A model generated the notes under the pieces. The model was not told the DNA's origin. It saw only the letters and a program-made list of their open reading frames with translations, and ran no database searches. The position numbers were made by a program, and so were the translations under genes. This document shows positions 16,858 through 25,917 of a DNA stretch of 64,000 bases, piece by piece (within the stretch, counting starts at the first letter, position 1; each line of letters begins with the position of its first letter). Source of the DNA: Fluoribacter gormanii (GTDB lineage: Bacteria > Pseudomonadota > Gammaproteobacteria > Legionellales > Legionellaceae); NCBI RefSeq assembly GCF_900156395.1, contig NZ_FTNL01000006.1, positions 1 to 64,000 of the forward strand. Direction: 5' to 3'.

Positions 16858-18174
16858 ATGTTAGCAATAAAAAAAGTTTTTTGGACTGATATCAGAAACA
16901 TCATGAAAACCATTAATCCGGTTTTTTTTGAACTAGTTGATAAACTTTCCCCAGATAATAAATTTGCAATGTATCTCGTAGATTATGGTTATGGAGATTT
17001 GGTTGGCGATGATGATGGGATATTTTTGCCAACTAAAACAGGTCAATATGTTCGTCTTGATTCAGAATATACTCCCCCATCGATGTTAAATGATTTGGCT
17101 TATGGTTTGACTAATAGTCCATTAGGAGTTTTTTTTAATAAATCATTTGAATGGTTTTTAAATACCTCAGATGAGCAAATTAACCGGACGTTTCCTATAT
17201 ATATTGATCCTCCAGGTACATTTTTTAGTATAGGACATATTATTAATTATGGTTATACAGCAACCCATTTACCAAATGGGGTTCTTTTTGTTACAGCCGG
17301 TTCAAAATCAAATTTTATGATTCCCAAAATTGGGTGTGGAGTTATGCATTCGCGAATACAAAAGAATCATAATATTACAAAGTCGGCTCCTCGCTCTTAT
17401 CATGAGCATGCTGATATATTTCAAGATATAGTTAAAAGTAACGCTGATAATAACGGTTGGAGAGCGTCTGTATTATATTTTTCTGAAAATTGGATTGAAA
17501 AAATTAGTAAGGACTCCGCATGGCAGGAAGTTAGAGATTATTTTTACAGGATTTCAAACCATCGATCTGAATATGCAGTAAATAGCGATTATTATAATCA
17601 CGTTTATAGAGTTACCAATAAAAGGAATAATTTAAAATCTAATTTATTAATCTATGAAACAGCACGACATCTTTTTGAGATACTGCTAGGCGCAAAACTT
17701 GGTTTTGCGCCTGCAATGGATGATGAATTACTCCCATTATCTATTATTCAAGAAGTTTATTCAGAATGTTATAAGTTAGAATATTTGCCCATTATAGCAA
17801 TACCTGCATATTATAATTACCAGGATCCTAAACCTGTTTATTATTCTCTTCAGTATCCCTCTCTATGTAGTTATTCACCCAAAGCAAGGAATGCATCGAC
17901 TACCCTTTCAGATCTTATCGCTTTAATTGATGTTGTTCATAAATATCAAAAGGATTTCACTTTGCCGATTCGGGAATGTAAAAATACTATCCTTGAAGAG
18001 GTTTCTAAAATAACCAGGTTTAATTTTTATCATCCAACTACTGAAGAAAATAGCGTTATCAAATCACCGGAAATTATTCCCTATCAGGATGAGCGCTTCA
18101 GAGGTGAAAAGAGGTTCCCTATTAATGCATCCTTTTTTAAAGGATGCATTTCAATTTTTTCAAATAGTATTTAA
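16858..18174 (+). CDS. unrecognised 438-aa protein in the biosynthetic region
   Basis: I do not recognise this family. The protein seems soluble, without signal peptide, and is rich in Tyr, Asn and Ile. Notable stretches are IDPPGTFFSIGHIINYGY, MIPKIGCGVMHSRIQKN and FEILLGAKLGFAPAMDDE. No nucleotide-binding or metal motif is obvious. It lies between the two biosynthetic loci, divergent from the DAHP synthase operon, and its 3' end overlaps that of the MFS transporter gene by 4 bp. No clear ribosome-binding site precedes the ATG at 16858; ATG at 16903 is an alternative. Involvement in either pathway is inferred from position only. Confidence 0.65.
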   Translation: MLAIKKVFWTDIRNIMKTINPVFFELVDKLSPDNKFAMYLVDYGYGDLVGDDDGIFLPTKTGQYVRLDSEYTPPSMLNDLAYGLTNSPLGVFFNKSFEWFLNTSDEQINRTFPIYIDPPGTFFSIGHIINYGYTATHLPNGVLFVTAGSKSNFMIPKIGCGVMHSRIQKNHNITKSAPRSYHEHADIFQDIVKSNADNNGWRASVLYFSENWIEKISKDSAWQEVRDYFYRISNHRSEYAVNSDYYNHVYRVTNKRNNLKSNLLIYETARHLFEILLGAKLGFAPAMDDELLPLSIIQEVYSECYKLEYLPIIAIPAYYNYQDPKPVYYSLQYPSLCSYSPKARNASTTLSDLIALIDVVHKYQKDFTLPIRECKNTILEEVSKITRFNFYHPTTEENSVIKSPEIIPYQDERFRGEKRFPINASFFKGCISIFSNSI

Positions 18175-19355
18175 TTATTTTTTGACGCTAAAAATAAAAT
18201 AAATAGGAAAAAACCAAGTATTCCGGCTAATATCCAACAGGCATTATAACTATAATACTCCATGAGGAAACCTGATAAAACAGGGCCAACAATCAGACCA
18301 GAGGAATAAGCACTTCTCCATGCACCAGCAACCATGCCTTTACGCTTATTTCCAGCTGACTCATAGCATCGTACAAAGGAAGTAGGCATAAATAACATTT
18401 CTCCTAAAATAAACGTCAAACAAGCCATGATTGCACCTCCAATACTATTAACTATCAATAATGCAAATAAGCCTGTACCTAATAATAATCCTCCCATTGC
18501 TAATTGATGAGGTATTTTCAATGGGGATACCATTTTTGTTATTTTGACCTGAAATAAAGAAACAATAATAGGATCTAACCAGAAAAGGATTGCAGTGATA
18601 GTAAAACTTGAAAAAGTTTCATTTAAAAAAAGTGGGTATGCAATTCGTTGCTGGGCATAGATAATTCCAACTATAAATACAGCACTGATAGTGACGTAAA
18701 GTCGTTTATTATTCCCTTGTTGATTTGTTTCTTTTTCTTCATAAGAGGAGTCTTCTAATGAGTTTTGCTTTACATTTAGATATTTCATGGTATTCAGTGC
18801 AAAAAGGAAGAAAAATAGGCCAATTACTTCAAAAATCTGACCGTAGTATTGCGCTGCAAAAAACATAATTAATAGTATAGAACAGCTATTACCAAGGTTT
18901 TCACTGACTATTTTCATACTTTGTATAAAGCGAAGGCTATTTTGATCTTGAGGAGCGTTTTGTAATAAGAGAGTATTGTTCGTGGCAAGAAAAATATTTG
19001 TTGCAAAACCAATTATGAAAACACAACCTGATATAGGCAGGAAACTCATGCTTTGAGGTAAACAAAAAAAGCCTAATCCTAGAAAGAGAAAACTGCCAAT
19101 TATAATATTTTTATTATTGAGTTTATCTGTTATGTAAGTAGAACATAACGCACCTGCTAATGCTCCAAATCCAACGATTGACCCAACCTGACCGATTTGT
19201 AATTTTGTTAATGGTGTTGATGTTCCTAAATATAATGATAGATAGTACGCAATCCCTCCTGCTACACATTCCAAGAAAGAAAAAAGAAGAAGTAAATAGC
19301 AAGTTTTTGATAATTTCGGCAGTAAACTTAATCGATAAGACAGTACAGATAACAT
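18171..19355 (-). CDS. MFS-family exporter
   Basis: This 394-residue protein has about twelve hydrophobic segments in two halves separated by a charged loop (NVKQNSLEDSSYEEKETNQ). This is the layout of the major facilitator superfamily. The loop after helix 2 (YITDKLNNKN) fits the usual MFS motif position. It follows the borosin-like methyltransferase gene by 29 bp on the same strand and is most likely the exporter of the methylated peptide or its product. The substrate is inferred from context. Confidence 0.85.
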   Translation of the reverse strand: MLSVLSYRLSLLPKLSKTCYLLLLFSFLECVAGGIAYYLSLYLGTSTPLTKLQIGQVGSIVGFGALAGALCSTYITDKLNNKNIIIGSFLFLGLGFFCLPQSMSFLPISGCVFIIGFATNIFLATNNTLLLQNAPQDQNSLRFIQSMKIVSENLGNSCSILLIMFFAAQYYGQIFEVIGLFFFLFALNTMKYLNVKQNSLEDSSYEEKETNQQGNNKRLYVTISAVFIVGIIYAQQRIAYPLFLNETFSSFTITAILFWLDPIIVSLFQVKITKMVSPLKIPHQLAMGGLLLGTGLFALLIVNSIGGAIMACLTFILGEMLFMPTSFVRCYESAGNKRKGMVAGAWRSAYSSGLIVGPVLSGFLMEYYSYNACWILAGILGFFLFILFLASKNN

Positions 19356-19384
19356 ATTTTTCCTTAAATAATTAGTAGATTATT

Positions 19385-20149
19385 CTATGAAGTTATTTGT
19401 TTCAGAATATCTAAATTAGGTTTCCTTTGAGGAAGAGGGGGGATATATAATGTTGAAAGTGTTCCAATGTTTTGATCTTCAATATCATATAATGGGAATT
19501 TATGTATTATTGGTTCAACACCTGGGTACATTGACGCCTCATAAAGAATAGATATATGGTCGTCTGGGTAATATTTTTTTAATTTGATTCTTAGTAATTC
19601 TAAATGATTACTTTTTTGATTTGGTTTAGGTACAGAGCGATTGCCAATCATACCTGGCTGCCAAATACAAAGATGCACTGTAGGATCGATAATTTTATCA
19701 TACAGCAATAATTCTGTTGCCTCTACATGGAAACATCCGAATTGTCCAGGATCAATTTTAAGATCTGCATAGAGGCAATTTTCAACAGAAATACCAGGTA
19801 AGACGATTGTTTCAATCGATTTTTTTTGAGCTATAATTATAGACTGTAAGCCTGGATCTGCGAAAACTGCAGGGTGCCCATAAAGTACCACCGTAATAAA
19901 ATTATGTGTTTCCAGCTCAGTAAGAATTTTATCCCTTATTTTATCATAAGAGATCTGTCGATCATTTTCAGCAAAATATATCGGATCAAGAGATTCTGAC
20001 AATTTTGAATAACGTTCTATCCATTGTTTAGTAATAGGCTCGTTAACTAAATACAAAACCTTATCTGCACTGGTAGTGTAAGTATTAAATTCAACTGTGA
20101 AATGAGATATAGATTTAATACCTGAACCAACTAAAGCTAATTTCTTAAT
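19385..20149 (-). CDS. borosin-like SAM methyltransferase (tetrapyrrole methylase fold), ATT start
   Basis: Conventional start codons give a truncated protein beginning at TTG 20056. The same frame runs upstream through KKLALVGSGIKSISHFTVE, the expected first strand and glycine loop of the family, to an ATT at 20149 with AAAGGA 6 nt before it. Full length is 254 residues. Family motifs are LYLVNEP, VVLYGHPAVFADPG, LPGISVENCLYADL, KIDPGQFGCFHVEATELL and IWQPGMIGN. These match the methylase domain of borosin peptide alpha-N-methyltransferases and bacterial relatives. The Arg found in the PSHRA segment of fungal enzymes is replaced here (PGLQS). The preceding small peptide gene ends 14 bp upstream. 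Confidence 0.8.
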   Translation of the reverse strand: MKKLALVGSGIKSISHFTVEFNTYTTSADKVLYLVNEPITKQWIERYSKLSESLDPIYFAENDRQISYDKIRDKILTELETHNFITVVLYGHPAVFADPGLQSIIIAQKKSIETIVLPGISVENCLYADLKIDPGQFGCFHVEATELLLYDKIIDPTVHLCIWQPGMIGNRSVPKPNQKSNHLELLRIKLKKYYPDDHISILYEASMYPGVEPIIHKFPLYDIEDQNIGTLSTLYIPPLPQRKPNLDILKQITS

Positions 20150-20163
20150 GATAAATCCTTTTA

Positions 20164-20346
20164 CTATCTAACTACCCTAGACATATCAGCAAATTGTTCA
20201 GAACTATTAGATAAAGTCATCCTTATTTTTTGATTATTTTTAGCCTTAATCGTATCAAGCAGGCCAATCGATTGAAGAATGATATCTTTGTTACTGGAAA
20301 AGATTGCTTGTTTAGCCAAGCTTTCGAATTTAATCAAGATGCTCAT
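20164..20346 (-). CDS. small peptide, candidate split-borosin precursor (60 aa)
   Basis: A 60-residue peptide with a helical, amphipathic N-terminal two thirds (SILIKFESLAKQAIF, then IILQSIGLLDTIKAKN) and a short polar tail ending in EQFADMSRVVR. The ATG at 20346 has AAGAG 8 nt upstream; a GTG lies three codons earlier. It is the first gene of a three-gene operon (peptide, methyltransferase, exporter). In split borosins such as SonA/SonM of Shewanella, a small helical protein carries the binding domain and a C-terminal core that is N-methylated. The precursor role is inferred from order, size and predicted helix; I see no strong sequence match. Confidence 0.6.
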   Translation of the reverse strand: MSILIKFESLAKQAIFSSNKDIILQSIGLLDTIKAKNNQKIRMTLSNSSEQFADMSRVVR

Positions 20347-20355
20347 AATATTCAC

Positions 20356-20831
20356 TCTTATATGCCCTCTATAAAAGAGTATAAGTGATATAGAATGAAA
20401 AAACCATATAAAATAGTTCCCTCAGAAAAATCAATAGATTGATATCCTTACGTATAATCAAGAAACGCTCAATATAAACTACTGTTTCGATATTCTTCAA
20501 TTCTATTTGTCAATTAAAGAAATTTAATCTTTGTTAAATGTGAGAAAATAGAGTGCGCCCAAGGTATAATCCCTTCGATAATTTACCATGGTAATTTCCC
20601 TTGAAATTAGATATGAAATTTATATTGGAATTTACTTTAAATGCCTTGTTATCTCTAATTGATATTATTTTTTATTTTTAAATTGAAACAACAGAACTAA
20701 AAAGCAAAAAGTCTCCAAAGTCCCAACATGAACAATTCATGCCGGGACTGTTTTAACCTGGTATTAATATGGGTGCCCCCTCGTCCCTTTTGTCCCAGCA
20801 TTTTTTATAAGTCTACAATAGATTGAACCAA
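20356..20831. other. AT-rich gap with shared GGGACAAAAGGGAC motif
   Basis: No gene is visible. The left end must carry the promoter of the peptide operon; on the minus strand TATACT at about 20377-20382 could be its -10 element. Near the right end, 20780-20822 read on the minus strand repeats a segment found at 4258-4297 (TATTGTAGACT, then GGGACAAAAGGGAC). This is probably the scar of a former duplicate mobile-element end. Confidence 0.45.
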
Positions 20832-21895
20832 TCAATCCTCTTTTGCAGACTCATTTAACTCTGCTTCAATTTCTTCAACTGTCGGTAAACTGCCTTTCAA
20901 ATCCGTGAGAATTGATTTAGACAAGGTATATTCTGAAACACCTATAGGTGCACTAATGTTTCGCAATGCATATTCTGCAATGACTTTATTTTTTGATTTA
21001 CATAGCAAGATTCCAATCGTTTGGTTATCTCCAGGCTTTCTTAATTGATCATCAACAGCTGCAAGGTAAAAACCCAACTGTCCTGTATGTTCAGGTTTAA
21101 ATTTTGTATTTTTCAATTCGATAACCACAAAGGCTCGTAACTCGAGATGGTAAAATAGTAGATCAACAAAAAATTCCTGATCATCAAACGTCAAGGGCAC
21201 TTGAGAACCAACAAAGGCAAAACCTTGACCGAGCTCAATAAGAAAGTCGCGTATATGCGTAATTAATGCATTTTCAATAGAGCGTTCATGAGCATTGCCT
21301 TGAATGGTCAGAAAGTCAAAGTTATAGGGATCTTTTAATATTTCATTGGCTAAATCGGATTGTAATTCGAGTAAGTGCTTGTGGTAATTGGAGGTTTTAT
21401 TGTTGGCAATCGCTTGGCGCTCATATAAACCGCTCTCGATTTGCATTTCAAGAATGGTTCGTGACCAACTATTTTTTATAGTTTGTTCAGCATACCATTC
21501 TCGCTTAGACTCTTCTTTAACCATCTGCATCAAGCGCACAATGTGCCCCCAAGGCAATTGCGAAACGGGCTGTTTCGCAAATTCAATTTGAGGATACAGC
21601 TGGGCAAACCGTCGCATGTATTCAAGATTTCTTTTAGAAAACCCCTGCATTTCAGCGAATGCTTGTCTCATATCATGTGAGAATTGCTCAAGAAAATGCG
21701 AACCCCATTGATGGTTTTTTTGTTTCTCGATCAAATCAGGCCAAGCTCCCAATAAAACTTAATCAACTCACTATTCGCAGCCAGTGCTGCGCGGATCTGA
21801 GCCGTCTGTAACCTTGTTTTGATATCGGTTAAAAAATGTTTGTAATCTTGGTTTAAACGTAATACGTCATCTTGAACCTTAATTTCTTTACTCAT
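20832..21895 (-). pseudogene. DUF1016 (YhcG-type) PDDEXK nuclease gene, frameshifted
   Basis: The long open part (20832-21752) begins inside the conserved N-terminal domain and holds HQWGSHFLEQFSHDMRQAF, then FVGSQVPLTFDDQEFFVDLL and LRAFVVIELKNTKF, the PDDEXK core. The missing start lies upstream in another frame: MSKEIKVQDDV from the ATG at 21895 runs through ALAANSELIKFYWELG and then meets a stop. A shift of one base near 21745-21752 would join the two. The ATG overlaps the end of the integrase gene, so it was a passenger co-transcribed with it. A short second-copy relic lies at 8862-8905. Confidence 0.8.
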
Positions 21896-22706
21896 GAACT
21901 GCTCCTTGTGGTTGGATTGTTATTAGTGTTGCGGATGGTTGGACACCCATGCACTTTAAAAAATAATCGGTAATTTGTTGCATTGGTTTTCTCAACCGTT
22001 CAACGTCGGTCACGATATATCCAGCAGTAATATCGCCGTTCATTTTATGGTTCATCAAACGCTTTAAAGCATAAGCTGAGATATCCAATCCCTCAGCAAT
22101 GGTAATAAACGTTCGTCTTAAATCATGAACTGTAAAATGATTTACCTTGTGAATCTTCATATTGACCAGCCGCAAAATTGAAAAGGGCGCGCAGTAGACG
22201 CATGGCTAAATTGGCGTAAGCCTCTCCATGTTCTTGCCCTAATTTTTTATGATGTTTTGCAACACTATCTTTGGTGATGCCAAGAAGGGGTTTATTAACC
22301 CAGCCTGCAAATCCTGTGGCTAATACCTTTTTGTAATTATAAAGAGTATTGTGCTTTAACGATTTACGGACATGGATGTAATCATTGAATACATCGTTTA
22401 AGGTGATTTGACGCATTTTTTCAGCACGCTTTTCGGCAACTGGATCCATTCCTGTCGCAATTTGCCCAAGTAGTTTTTGGGCTTCCTTTCTTGCCATCTC
22501 AACTGTCAGTTCAGGATAACGGCCTAAATTCGAGACAGTTTATTTTTTATCAGTTTTTCAACAAAAAAAGCCTTAGTTCCACCGGAGGTAACTCGGATAC
22601 CAAATCCCTTCATTGCGTCATCGTAATATCGCTTTTGTGCCGTTCTTCCCTGAGTCGTTGAAACAGGCAAAGGTAGTTTATCAACGGCTGATTTTGTTAT
22701 TTTCAT
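21888..22706 (-). pseudogene. P4-type tyrosine integrase, broken by frameshift and internal deletion
   Basis: Three pieces cover one integrase. 22524-22706 gives the N-terminal arm-binding part (KSAVDKLPLPVST, then YYDDAMKGFGIRVTSGGTKA). 22123-22497 gives the core-binding domain (LNDVFNDYIHVRKSLKHNTL). 21888-22175 gives the C-terminal catalytic end (HDLRRTFITIAEGLDISAYA, then LMNHKMNGDITAGY, Tyr nucleophile). A frameshift near 22525 separates the first two pieces. About 100 residues with the first catalytic Arg are deleted between AAGQYEDSQG and the HDLRR box. It cannot work as it stands. Confidence 0.85.
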
Positions 22707-22709
22707 TTT

Positions 22710-23059
22710 CCCTCTTATTCAAACGCGTACACTGCTTTGCGGTGCGATATTTTCGCATGAGTAGGCGATGTAATCGCTGTTTAAAGTAATAAAGTGCGGC
22801 AATGACAGGCTGCTTTTGCAAATAACGTTCTCGTTTATTTAATCGTTTTACCGTCAGATTATTGGGATTGGTTCTCAATGCGGCCAACAGACCTCGTTGA
22901 TATTTCATTTCAGGGTCAATCTGCTGATAAGTCTGCAAACAGAATTGATTCAATAAACGAATTACATAAAAGCGAGCGGCAACAATCATGGCATTGGGAA
23001 AGTAACGCCTGATTAGCTTGCGGTAACTGGAGCTTAAGTCAATACAGACTACCTGTACT
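22710..23059 (-). pseudogene. ISL3-family transposase remnant
   Basis: Minus-strand translation gives VQVVCIDLSSSYRKLIRRYF, then ARFYVIRLLNQ and YQRGLLAALRTNPNNLTVKR. This is the central part of an ISL3 transposase including one catalytic Asp. Both ends are missing: the left end runs into the integrase start near 22706, and the right end breaks off at about 23059 against an unrelated gene. No terminal repeats are visible. Confidence 0.8.
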
Positions 23060-23572
23060 TTTGAAGCAGAAGCAAAAGAACAGTTTATTCAGCGTATCAT
23101 CCACAACAATGCTACTGCTACTCACGACATTAGGTCTAATAAATTTGACCTGGAGCAGGCAAAACAAAAAAGTCGCAATGCCATGTCAGCAATGAGTTTT
23201 GATGATGGCTTACAAGCAATGCTTGTAGCACAAATGCTGTCTATTCATGAATTACAACAACGAACAATGGCATATGCTAATGCATGTGATGACTTGGAGC
23301 TAAAGAAGTATTGCACTAGTACAACAGTAAAATTGGCTAATTGCTTTGTTCAGCAAGCAAATATCCTTGCAAAGCTACAGGGGGTTGGGGGTCAAAAAAT
23401 CAGAGGTAAAACTCGTTCCCATATTCATGGAGTTGCTAAGGGCTCAGGAGCACCGCGTTGTAATGCCAATGCTTTAAAACATGGCGGAACAACTGCTAAG
23501 GTTAAAGCATTTCGGATTGAAATTAGAGGTATTGTTCAGCATAGAAAGAAGCCTATTAACGAATTTAGCTAG
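23057..23572 (+). pseudogene. 5'-truncated phage/plasmid-type protein with HGG C-terminus
   Basis: The open frame extends upstream of the first ATG (23183) to about 23057, where it abuts the ISL3 remnant, so the original start is lost. The translated part has EAEAKEQFIQRII, then DDGLQAMLVAQMLSIHELQQ and KLQGVGGQKI. The tail is GSGAPRCNANALKHGG, like the GAPxGNxNALKHG ending of many phage and plasmid proteins of unknown role. It could still be translated from 23183. Confidence 0.6.
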
Positions 23573-23610
23573 TTAAATACAGGCGTCTAGGCGTTAGTTT
23601 AAAAATGAGC

Positions 23611-23651
23611 TTTTATCTGACCTGAGCTTCGCATTCAGGCCAAATAAAAGA
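23611..23651. terminator. bidirectional terminator
   Basis: The arms CTTTTATCTGACCTGA and TCAGGCCAAATAAAAG pair at 14 of 16 positions around a 9-nt loop. T-rich and A-rich flanks fit termination in both directions between the convergent genes ending at 23572 and 23662. Confidence 0.75.
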
Positions 23652-23661
23652 AATTGTGAAA

Positions 23662-25458
23662 TTAGTGCAATCCCAAATGTGCAGAGGCTTCACTCAAAAT
23701 ATCTAAGCCTGCTTTATTTGCTCCTTCTGCCATTTTTTGTTGGTTAGCAAGGCTAAAAAATAATACATGATGCGCATGAGAGCTTTTAAAGCTTTCTTCG
23801 GAAAAAGAAGGGCGACCTTGCAGTTCATTTAGTTGTGCCTCTACTATCATTCCTATCATTGAGAACCATTGCAATGGGTGTCGTAATAAGCTCATATCCG
23901 CTCCCTCTGGGATTTGACCTAATAGCATAAATGTAGATAATTCACTTAATTGAAGCTCATTTTTTAAGAAAATATAAGAAGGATGATTGTTGATAAGTTT
24001 TAAAAATAACTGCTTAGGGGTTAAAGTAATTTGAGATTTTTTAATTTCCTCTTCAAATGTATTTTTAATTAAGAGTATTCTTTCTAACTGCGCTCCTACC
24101 GCTGCAGATGAAAAAAGTTTTTTCTGGTGGTGATAAGCAAGTAAACGTTCAGGATTTAGGGAATCGATGGTTTTTTCTATAACTTCCTTGGTGAATGGAA
24201 CATTTGCTTGTGGTAAACCAGCTAACCATAAACGGATAGGAAATACATTTTCAACATCTTTTTCAGTTATGCTTGCGAGATTCGTTCCATTTGCAAGAGG
24301 AATTTTTTTTGTAATATTGTAATTGTCTTCCGGCATAATCCTTTCGTGATCGATGCTATGAAGTATTACTGAATCATTTGAACCATCGGTAAATAGGGTA
24401 TTTCCAGGATTGGCGTCTTGAGAGCCTAAGATAAGATGTAATAAGAAATTTTCTTGAAATGAAGGAAGGCTAATTTTTTGTACTATATTTTTAGCTTGGA
24501 CACGCTGTTGTCTTTTCTGTGATTCTGTTAGGCCACCAAGAACAAGTTGCCCCGGCAGAACTACAGGCTCATTAAATAATTGTGTATAAACTTGTAGTCC
24601 ATCTAAGGCATTAGGTATAAGTTTTTGGACATGTAATAACTTAAATTGTTCTTCTTTTTGCGCTTTAGTTCGATAAGCTGCAGTTTTTAAATTAAATACG
24701 AATTTTGCAACTGCGTTTTGTACTCCAGGACTATTTGTTATATTTCTTTCAGGCGACTCCTCTCTTCTCTCATCTATTAATTCTCTTATTTTTTGTCGTG
24801 AAAGAACTAAACCTGTGTTAGGTATAGAAGGCTCATTCTCATAGTCGTGTAATACATCTGTTCCAGTAATCGTATTCGATGGAATCAAGCCTCCAAATCC
24901 GAGAATCTCAGCCATTTCACGAGCTGCCACTTCCGAAAGACCATCTTTAGCTGCAACAGTTTTTACATATAATTGATTGGATTCGCTTGTTGCTTTAACT
25001 GCAGAATTACGGCGATAGATGTCATTTGAAGCTTTGGTGATATTTAATGTATCTTCAGTCTCGAAAAGAAGCGGTGTATCTGCTGCGGCTTTTTTCATTT
25101 TTGGCGTATCATGAGGGAGATTTAAATGAGCTCCTGCAAGCAATTCTTCAGGGCAAACTACACGGCGGTTTAGATATAAATCAATTTCTTCTTTTAAAGC
25201 TTCATCAGTAGTTTCTGCCTTAAGCTGTGTTAATCGCTGATTTTGTCTGTTATAGAAAAAATTAGAGAGTTGAGTAAACAAAGCAATTGTCCCACCTACA
25301 ATTAGAGGAAGTGCGACAACCAGCCCCCATAATGGTGGAAAAAATACAGCTGCTGGAATAAGGAGCAGGGAAATTACTAAGGATACTAAGGAAGCTCTAA
25401 AGTAATGTCGATTATTTAACTGAAAACAGAAATGCCAAAAACGATTGTATTGAAACAC
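23662..25458 (-). CDS. kinase-like membrane protein, candidate Dot/Icm effector (598 aa)
   Basis: Two adjacent hydrophobic helices lie at residues 22-70 (LVISLLLIPAAVFFPPLWGL, then a second). From about residue 160 the protein resembles the PI-kinase/HipA-like fold: QLYVKTVAAKDGLSEVAARE with a Glu helix (AREMAEILGFGGLIPSN), a catalytic-loop-like GSQDANPGNTLF and a metal-site-like VILHSIDHERIMPEDN. The order Lys, Glu, D-x4-N, then D-x-E fits a lipid or protein kinase. No sequence family name comes to mind. Effector status is inferred from this architecture in an apparent Legionella genome. Confidence 0.6.
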   Translation of the reverse strand: MFQYNRFWHFCFQLNNRHYFRASLVSLVISLLLIPAAVFFPPLWGLVVALPLIVGGTIALFTQLSNFFYNRQNQRLTQLKAETTDEALKEEIDLYLNRRVVCPEELLAGAHLNLPHDTPKMKKAAADTPLLFETEDTLNITKASNDIYRRNSAVKATSESNQLYVKTVAAKDGLSEVAAREMAEILGFGGLIPSNTITGTDVLHDYENEPSIPNTGLVLSRQKIRELIDERREESPERNITNSPGVQNAVAKFVFNLKTAAYRTKAQKEEQFKLLHVQKLIPNALDGLQVYTQLFNEPVVLPGQLVLGGLTESQKRQQRVQAKNIVQKISLPSFQENFLLHLILGSQDANPGNTLFTDGSNDSVILHSIDHERIMPEDNYNITKKIPLANGTNLASITEKDVENVFPIRLWLAGLPQANVPFTKEVIEKTIDSLNPERLLAYHHQKKLFSSAAVGAQLERILLIKNTFEEEIKKSQITLTPKQLFLKLINNHPSYIFLKNELQLSELSTFMLLGQIPEGADMSLLRHPLQWFSMIGMIVEAQLNELQGRPSFSEESFKSSHAHHVLFFSLANQQKMAEGANKAGLDILSEASAHLGLH

Positions 25459-25917
25459 TATTATCCCTTCTAAAGATTTGGATCAGATTAAAATGCGCGA
25501 TATTTTATCAGAAGTGCTTAATAAAACAAAAGCCATCTTTGATAAACAGGTGTAACGGATTTCTTTCTCATAGCATGCCACTTTAAAATACAATACCACT
25601 CTGACATCAATTGGCCTTTCGGCGAACCAATTCAATTACGACATACAAAAAGAAATAGACGAATTATTAGAAAGGAATAAAGTCATTAAGAACAACTGAG
25701 GGAATAGATAATTTAACCCATATGTTTTGCACTTTTTATAAAATCAATGTGGCAGACACCATTGATTAATATTTTATCATCATGCAAGTAAATTCACATA
25801 AACATGTTATCCGATATCTCAGAGACAAAGCGGATATTTTGGGACTAGCGCGTCATTACCAGGTTTTAGCCGTCCCCACCCTGGGTCATGAATTTGGGAC
25901 ATATTGGACTCAGTTCA
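25459..25917. other. gap with eroded sequence
   Basis: No gene is convincing. Short frames such as the plus-strand one at 25630-25699 (QKEIDELLERNKVIKNN) look like ends of lost genes. A 49-codon frame at 25785-25934 has no ribosome-binding site and cannot be assigned. Confidence 0.4.
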
